DNA from: Ancylostoma caninum
Taxonomy: Eukaryota; Nematoda; Chromadorea; Rhabditida; Ancylostomatidae
Length of the DNA: 64,000 bases
NCBI GenBank assembly: GCA_037903475.1
Contig: JBAJFG010000068.1
Coordinates: 682,001-746,000, forward strand
Direction: 5' to 3'
Part shown: piece after piece, positions 57,940-64,000 of the stretch
How the letters are laid out: the number at the start of each line of letters is the position of its first letter
Numbering within the stretch: the stretch's first letter is position 1
Translations under genes and position numbers: made by a program
Notes under the pieces: model-generated
Database searches by the model: none
The model's input: the letters and a program-made list of their open reading frames with translations, nothing else
What the model was told of the DNA's origin: nothing

Positions 57940-58660
57940 ATGCGCCACAGTCCTGCACCCGGCCACGCCCCCTACCGCATGCGGCACAGTACTTTCGTAA
58001 TATTAATATCGGATTTCCACCAGAAACGCAGCACAAACAGCTATGCGGATGAGGCCCAGCACAAGTTTTTGTCCAAAAAATGCATGCAATATTGTCTTGA
58101 ATGGGCGTGCAACAGTTTTGCACTAAGCCCCGCCTCTTGTGCGGCACACCTAGAATATTGATTTTTTTTCCAGATTTTCAGAGCTACTCATGCAATTAAC
58201 TACGCGAAGTTGGTGCGACGAAATTTCTACTACAACTAGGATTTTTTTCTCAGATTCCTAAATTGCTCATATGGATGAAGGCGCCGAAGCCTGCACATTG
58301 CCCCGCCCATTGCCGGGTGCGACATGGTTTCTACACCTTGTCACCCACACGTAATATCTGTAGAAGAATTGTAGACAGCTAAGTCATGCCTTGTAGGAAT
58401 TTGTCCCTACAGATAACCTAGCTCCGTGTCACCACCGTTTGCTGCGTACCAGTATTTTTTGGCGACTTTTTCATGTGAAATGCAAACAAAAAATTAGAAT
58501 GTGCAAATGGTCGATAAATAGTTTGAATGAACAACATTCATTGCAATCTTGGACATAAAATAGGCGATTCTATTTGTTATTTACCTAATTTACCCACTTG
58601 AGGATGCGCGCCGCAGAGCTGCGCCCGGCTCCGCCCACTGCCGGATGCGGCGCAGTTGTT
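57940..58660. repeat. Diverged array of GC-box/palindrome units
   Basis: Related units near 57945, 58110, 58275 and 58605 share CCCGGC(C/T)(A/C)CGCCC or CCCCGCCC followed by a TGCCGG(A/G)TGCG/CGCATGCGGC word and GCACAGT. The DNA between them is AT-rich. The unit order is constant but sequences are strongly diverged. Confidence 0.55.
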
Positions 58661-58699
58661 ATTTTCAGCAGGAGCATTCTAAATTGAACTTTTTGGAAA

Positions 58700-61600
58700 A
58701 CAATTTGCACAGTTAAGGCTGCCTATTTATTTTTAACATCCGTGAATGTATCCCCTCCCCTGAGCATCTGCACCTCCCGATAACAAGTCCTTGCTTCTGC
58801 AAAGCTCATTTGCGGGATATTTGAGCTCCTAAAGGGCAGTCGGGTGTGTTTAAAATAATCGTGCAGGGAGTGTTCATCGTAGCATTGGCTATTTTCATCT
58901 GCAGCCGTGCCCTAACTGTTGACATCGCGTTACACGACTCGCATAAACGACTGCTTTCGTCACCATCAAATCCCCCCCCCGCCCTCCTGCGGCTCCCCGC
59001 CTGCTCTCCATAGGTGCCAAAAAACAAACGACATGCAAATGCGTGAATCAGCGTTGTGTCGTCGTCCAAAAATAGGTGCGCGACTGCCAAACGCAGCAGC
59101 AAAGTGGCCCCATCCCGCTGTGAATCGCTGAAACAAATATTTTTCCCCGCCTAAATTTAGCAACAGATGTGTGTTATTCATAGATCGCATCGCGTCTACG
59201 GGTTGATTATGCCGGAAATCGCTTTGTCTGGCCGGCGGCGTTGCTCGATGAATCGAAAGCACCTGTCGCGGCGAAAATACAATTTAAAATTTAACGTGAA
59301 TGTTGAAGTTGTGGGGGAGCGGGTGACATCTGATTAAAAACCCCTTAGGGATTGACATTGTGATGACATTGCGATGGTGTGGATTCCAGTCCAGAAACGA
59401 TGGGAAAACTTCTTTCTTCGCTGGTGCGAAGTCAAGAGGGCGCTAGAACCAAACAGCTGCAGCCTATTCTTGACACCTTACTATAGTTCATTTCGTGGAC
59501 AATGAACAAACGCTTTACTGGCGAGCCGCTGTCTAAGCTAAAGGGCATTTTCTAGCTTAATCTCTACCGTACTCTTAGTGTTTCAAAGTTCTAGGCTCTG
59601 TTTACTACGTTTTTATAGACCGTTCAGCTGGTCCTTGCAAAATAAAGCGTCTGCAATGCCCATTAAATATGTATGCTTGCATCAATTTCAGAGCAAAGTG
59701 TGCTGCTCTCAAGTTATAGTTAACAGTTATTCCTGCTCCGTAGATCTGCTAGGGTATCCATCGGGTCTCTTGAGTAACATGGTTGGCTCTGGATATGTAG
59801 TCCAGCTTCTGAAGAGTTTCAAATCATTAGGTGCTAGGATAAACACAGTTTCAATGTTTCTCACCTTGACTAATGAAAATGCAACGAAGCTTAGCTATAG
59901 CTATTGTGCTGTAAACATTGTATTTTTATTATATTTATTAGCCTTTTTTGTTGTTGACGTGTGGATTGTTGTTCGTCTACAATTTCACTTTGTACAAGGT
60001 TTCTACTGTTGTTTTCACCGTTGTGGTTGTTTTTCGTGCGATCTTACTGAAGAACTGAATCACCGAGTTGATGAATTTCATGCGTATTTACTGTTTTCGC
60101 TCAAACTGAGCTTGAAATAGCGGTCAATGGCTACCAGGGGCAGTGCAAGGTAGTGCGAAGATCAGGTGAGTTCACCTCGGAATGATGTGAAAATCCAAGA
60201 AAAAAGAGGTGAGGAAGAAGCTGCAAAACGGCTCAATACTGCAATCTCACTCCCACAATTTTCCACTTACATTTCCCCAAACATCTTGCAAATTCTGCCT
60301 ATTTCCCTGGGGAATTCCTCACACTTTCTCGGGCAATTCTGGCGGGGTTTCCTAGGAGTTCAGGCAGAGACCGCCGGAGTGAAGCGACCAGAGTGTAGTG
60401 GTTCATAAGTAATGGTCCAAAAGCGCCATCTTTATTGCGGTGATCTAATAGAGTATAAAAACTGCTATTATGTAGTAGTTACAATTTCCAACACACGATT
60501 GCCACCTTCTCAGTCATCCCCCGCATATTCATTTTCGATTTACTTCTTTTCTTGCTGACGAACATATATTGAATCTGGCAAAAATTGAACTGCACGCAAT
60601 TGCTTCATCCAGGGTGGGCATGTTACGGATGTAAGACGATGCCAAGTGTCGTATATTTAGTTCGCTCTCAAATGCGGTTAGAATGCTAGGGCAGCATTTC
60701 TCCTCAACCAGTTTTGAGAATGGTTTGGAGCTTTGATGATGCTACAAGTGACTAATGCAGTGGAAAGAAGCTGATCGTATTTGTTCATTTATCTACTGCT
60801 TTGCTTTGTTTGTGATGGATGCTTTGTTTGTGATGGATATGAGCTTCGGTCCTTAATGCTTGTGTTTTCCAAAATCTCACCAATGTTGTACTTTGTATCC
60901 AAGAACACTGTATAAAGGACCCGTTCGAGTATGGTGCATTTATTGTGTTCCGGCTAATAAATCCTATCCATTGGTTATTTAATCAGTCTACTCCGGCCTA
61001 AGGCCACAGTTACAGTGTAAAAAGAGACTCAACACCATTTCCAGTGCTGCTTAATCTTTTTCGTATATCATCAAACTCCCCATCTTGTCTGCCGCGTCAC
61101 ATCATCCACGCGTCGCAGCAAACCAGTTGGGCGCCATGGTTATTGGATGAGGCCGGTAATGATTATTTCCACGGACATAGTATCTCGTTTTCTTTCTTCT
61201 GAGCCGTAACCAAGATTGATATTGCACTTTACTCGGCTAACGTTTCAGCTTAGTCGCCTTCGTCAGAGTCTGGAATGTAAAGAACAGATGTAATCTACCC
61301 CCATAAACGTCTCATCGTCTACAGAAGAATCCAACATGTGTTATTAAAAGCCAACCGACTGGATTAAAACTGTGGTACCATTCGCCATTTCTACGAACAG
61401 CAAACATTTCTGAGAAAATTTATACAATTTTGCTCTACCTTTAGTTTCTATGAAAACATTACAAGAATCAGTTTTGAATCCACACTATTGTAGCGAAGAT
61501 CTTGTATTTTGTGTCGATTTTCAGAGGAAAAACCCTAGAAACAACATTCAAATTTTGCTGGAATGTGGCATTTTCATCTGACTACTATTTAATTCCTACA

Positions 61601-62690
61601 GCAGGAAAGCAGTTAAACCAGCCCGAGATTAGAAATACGAGGCAAATCTTCGGTTCATTGCTCGTAGTAATGCTTGAAAGTAAAGCACCTGTGACATAAA
61701 AAGCACTGGAATGATCAGCGGAGCGAGAACAAAGAAGCTTGCTTCTACTTAGTAAAGAAAAAAGAGAGCAGCATCAATGAAAGGTCCCGATAAATGTTGG
61801 AAACTTAACGAACAATGCAAATGTTGATGAAACACAATCTTTTTCTCAATGAGAGTTAGCCGGATACGGTAGCAAACGACAGCAAACCTCAAAAAAAATG
61901 TAAAGATTTCACCTGCATGCAGGTGATTTTCGCCCTTCGTCACTTGTTATGTTGCACATGTAGATCACACGGTCGGATTCAAGTCAGACTGAATTAGCAA
62001 GGCAGCAGAGCTCAACTGCTATAGTCTGCTCCTCTGGGGAAGATAGTTGGGGAAACGCCGCAGAGAAGAAGAGGGCGCGAAAGTGCGCAGAGATTGGAGA
62101 GGGTGCAGAGAAAAACAGACACGGTGCACGAATACTCCTCACATATAGTATATTTTATATCATATACTGTATATAATATAAGATGCGGACACCCAAGTGT
62201 TGCTCACTTGCCCGCAACGACACTCAGCTGCACGCTTTAAGCAATAACGATGGGAAACGGGTTGGTTTATCTTTCATCTTGGAGTCTTTCTAAGTAGGGA
62301 GCTTGGGGTAATGTCGAAAACTGGCAGAGTTGGTGGAGAAGTTTGATGGTCTCGATCACAAATAACGAACCGCGAGCCAGTTTTAGGCTTCTTTCAGGAA
62401 AAAGACGATCTTGTCGAAACGTCAAGCCAACAATAGAGGTGTCCACCTAAAAACCTGGTTAGCAAAGCAGTGAAAGAGATATTCAACTGCTAGTATTTGC
62501 TATACCTATTAACCAGGAATATTAGTCGAAAATGTGAAATTTTCTCTACGAAAAACAGAGAATATGCACTTGAGCCCAAGGTAATCCCAGCAGGTGAGCT
62601 TAAACGCCTTTCTTCAGTTATGTAGTATTCCTTATTGGCCAAGTTTCGGCAACACGCCGTTATCAAGGCCTGAAGGTGGGTCATTCTTAC
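58700..62690. other. Gene-poor stretch
   Basis: Contains a half-palindrome of the CAGACCAGCTGG family near 61085-61145 and the word AACGTTTCAGCTTAGTCGCC near 61240. A 180-codon AT-rich plus frame (59578-60120) has no domain and is within chance length. No exon was supported. Confidence 0.45.
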
Positions 62691-62928
62691 GAAATCACGA
62701 TTCATGCCGTCAATCACCTCTTCTGAAAGGTTCTTTCGACTCATCTCGACCAGCTAATGGTAAACATCGGACATGGGGGACGATCTCACCAAGTATCCCA
62801 CCGAAAGGCAGAGAATGTATCCGCACCACAATACGGGACTGTCGCGTGCAGATGAGTATGCATTGCTCAGCTCGTGCCATCTGTGAGTTCCCTCCATAGG
62901 CCCGATCAAACGACCCGAATGGAGAGAA
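62691..62928 (-). CDS. Candidate two-exon membrane-protein fragment
   Basis: Minus-strand exons 62790-62928 (acceptor ATTCTGGAAG, donor GTGAGA) and 62691-62753 (acceptor ACCATTAG, donor GTAAGA) meet in phase 0 across a 36-nt intron. They encode MEGTHRWHELSNAY, a hydrophobic PVLWCGYILCLSVGYL and then LVEMSRKNLSEEVIDGMNRD. The hydrophobic run could be one transmembrane helix. The second exon may instead read on past its donor (VRMTHLQALITACCRN). Family unknown, and the 36-nt intron is shorter than those in the two firm genes. Confidence 0.28.
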
Positions 62929-64000
62929 CTTCCAGAATAAGGTTGTTAAAACTTTAACTCGAGTGATTTGGAGCACTTTTTTATGAATTATGTTATTTGT
63001 AGCGTGGTATCATCATAGCTTTAGAAGTATTATGGCTACATGTAGTTTTGGGAGACCCTATGCGACCCTTCTTTCGAAGAAATTCTGGCCTTCCACTACA
63101 TGTTACTTGGAAAATCTGGCAGCGGTAACTTACTTAGAATAGTGGGTCCTCTAGTAGAATAGATCATATGCAAGGATAAGCTAAAAGTAGTGGATTTGGA
63201 AGTTGGAAGCTGAGAGAATGGGCACCCAAGAGCTGGGTCATTTCTATCATTTGCTTAATTTATCCAAATTAACCACTTGGCTTCATTTTTTTGGCCAAAT
63301 TTTCGGCCTTTCCCTCCTCTCTTCAGTTCGCAATATATACTGAGAAGAGGTCGTCCTAGGAGTGTTCTCACAGAAACGAGAAGATTCCACAGTTCTTTCG
63401 CAACGCCACTGTTTATGAGCAGAACGAGAAGACTAAAAGTCTTAAGCCTCTGTAATAACAGGAGGCAAAACCTACACGACATTTTCCACATTTTCCTGGA
63501 AAATGCATCATTGGAGAAAGCAGTTTCTGGCCGCGGAGTTTCTACTGTAACCTAGTGAAATGGGTCGTCGTACAAGGATGCAATCGTTTCTGTGATAAGT
63601 GCTTGAAACAACACTGCACGTACAGAAGGTAAATTCTGAAAGGTACAAATTAATTACTGTAGTGTAGTCTGACCCCTGGCCGAAAGAACACCATTATCAC
63701 AACTAGAGAAGCAGATATAGTTCTAGAAAATCTGAGCAAACATCCTGGTGTAAAGGACAATGAATAACGAGGAAGGCAGCAGCAGGTAGCACCCGATGTG
63801 TCTTTTGAGCTCGTCAAAACAGCAACAGATGTACTGATTGATGCCTCTGCCTATACAGATGAGATTACGCCGAAAGAAATATGTTCTATGTCGCATTGCT
63901 CAGACGGATGAAGCTAATGGATTACATCGAAGCGCATCTAAGAAGTTTAAAATTTATGGATTTATCTAGGACAAAAGAGGGGAGACACGCTGCAGTAGGA
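62929..64000. other. Right edge, no gene assigned
   Basis: Several short open pieces (63556-63628 Cys-rich, 63789-63910 with APDVSFELVKTATDVLIDAS on the plus strand) resemble exon fragments but could not be joined in frame with credible introns. A gene may start or continue beyond the window. Confidence 0.35.

Noticed and set aside
59578..60120. 180-codon plus frame with a hydrophobic stretch
   Set aside because: No domain, AT-rich, no supporting splice or start signals. By rough estimate a frame of this length is near what chance gives in 64 kb.
63556..63910. Possible adhesion-GPCR-like exons at the right edge
   Set aside because: An initial in-frame join failed when the bases were recounted; required introns were 36-38 nt and the frame breaks. 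Only isolated open pieces remain.
1..64000. CRISPR arrays, operons or bacterial genes
   Set aside because: No regularly spaced identical direct repeats with unique spacers. Gene structure is spliced and eukaryotic throughout.

Overview
The window reads as nuclear DNA of a nematode, most likely a clade V (strongylid or rhabditid-type) parasite. The evidence is small exons separated by AT-rich introns with TTTCAG-type acceptors, a nematode-type globin, an ABCA-type transporter with phase-consistent exons, and abundant small palindromic transposons. There are no bacterial operons, CRISPR arrays or rRNA. Most long open frames are chance or repeat artefacts; the real genes had to be assembled from short exons by joining splice sites and checking reading phase by hand.

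Layout. (1) About 107-13699, plus strand: the C-terminal half of an ABCA-type ABC transporter (16 exons, one of them tentative, about 616 codons), running in from beyond the left edge. Its introns hold TTAA-flanked MITEs (2.1-4.0 kb), a GCGTGCGTC palindrome (6.7 kb) and a 1.26-kb TA-flanked inverted-repeat element (10942-12202) carrying two tRNA-like Pol III cassettes. (2) 14948-21222, minus strand: a complete seven-exon globin gene (252 aa) with an MGNAKS N-terminus suited to myristoylation, convergent with the transporter. (3) 21.3-34 kb: mostly repeats, including a (ATGA)n array of about 430 bp, tandem 140-bp units and a second, inverted copy of the tRNA-bearing element (31571-32775), with a few uncertain exons. 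(4) 39.0-42.2 kb, minus strand: the 3' exons of an unidentified gene with an Asn/Ser/Thr-rich tail and, upstream of it, two 3' exons of a probable Cys-loop ligand-gated ion channel. (5) 42.2-64 kb: sparse sequence dominated by palindromic MITEs, a five-unit 150-bp tandem repeat, a diverged GC-box array, a 58-codon open frame and a two-exon membrane-protein candidate at 62.7 kb.

The two well-supported genes are unlinked in function: a lipid-transporter-like ABCA protein whose second nucleotide-binding domain has lost conserved residues, and a probably membrane-anchored globin. The strongest unexplained biology lies in that degenerate ATPase domain and in the mobile element that couples Tc1/mariner-like ends to Pol III promoter boxes. 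All gene models are hand-made and untested against transcripts; homology statements rest on recognised motifs, not database searches.
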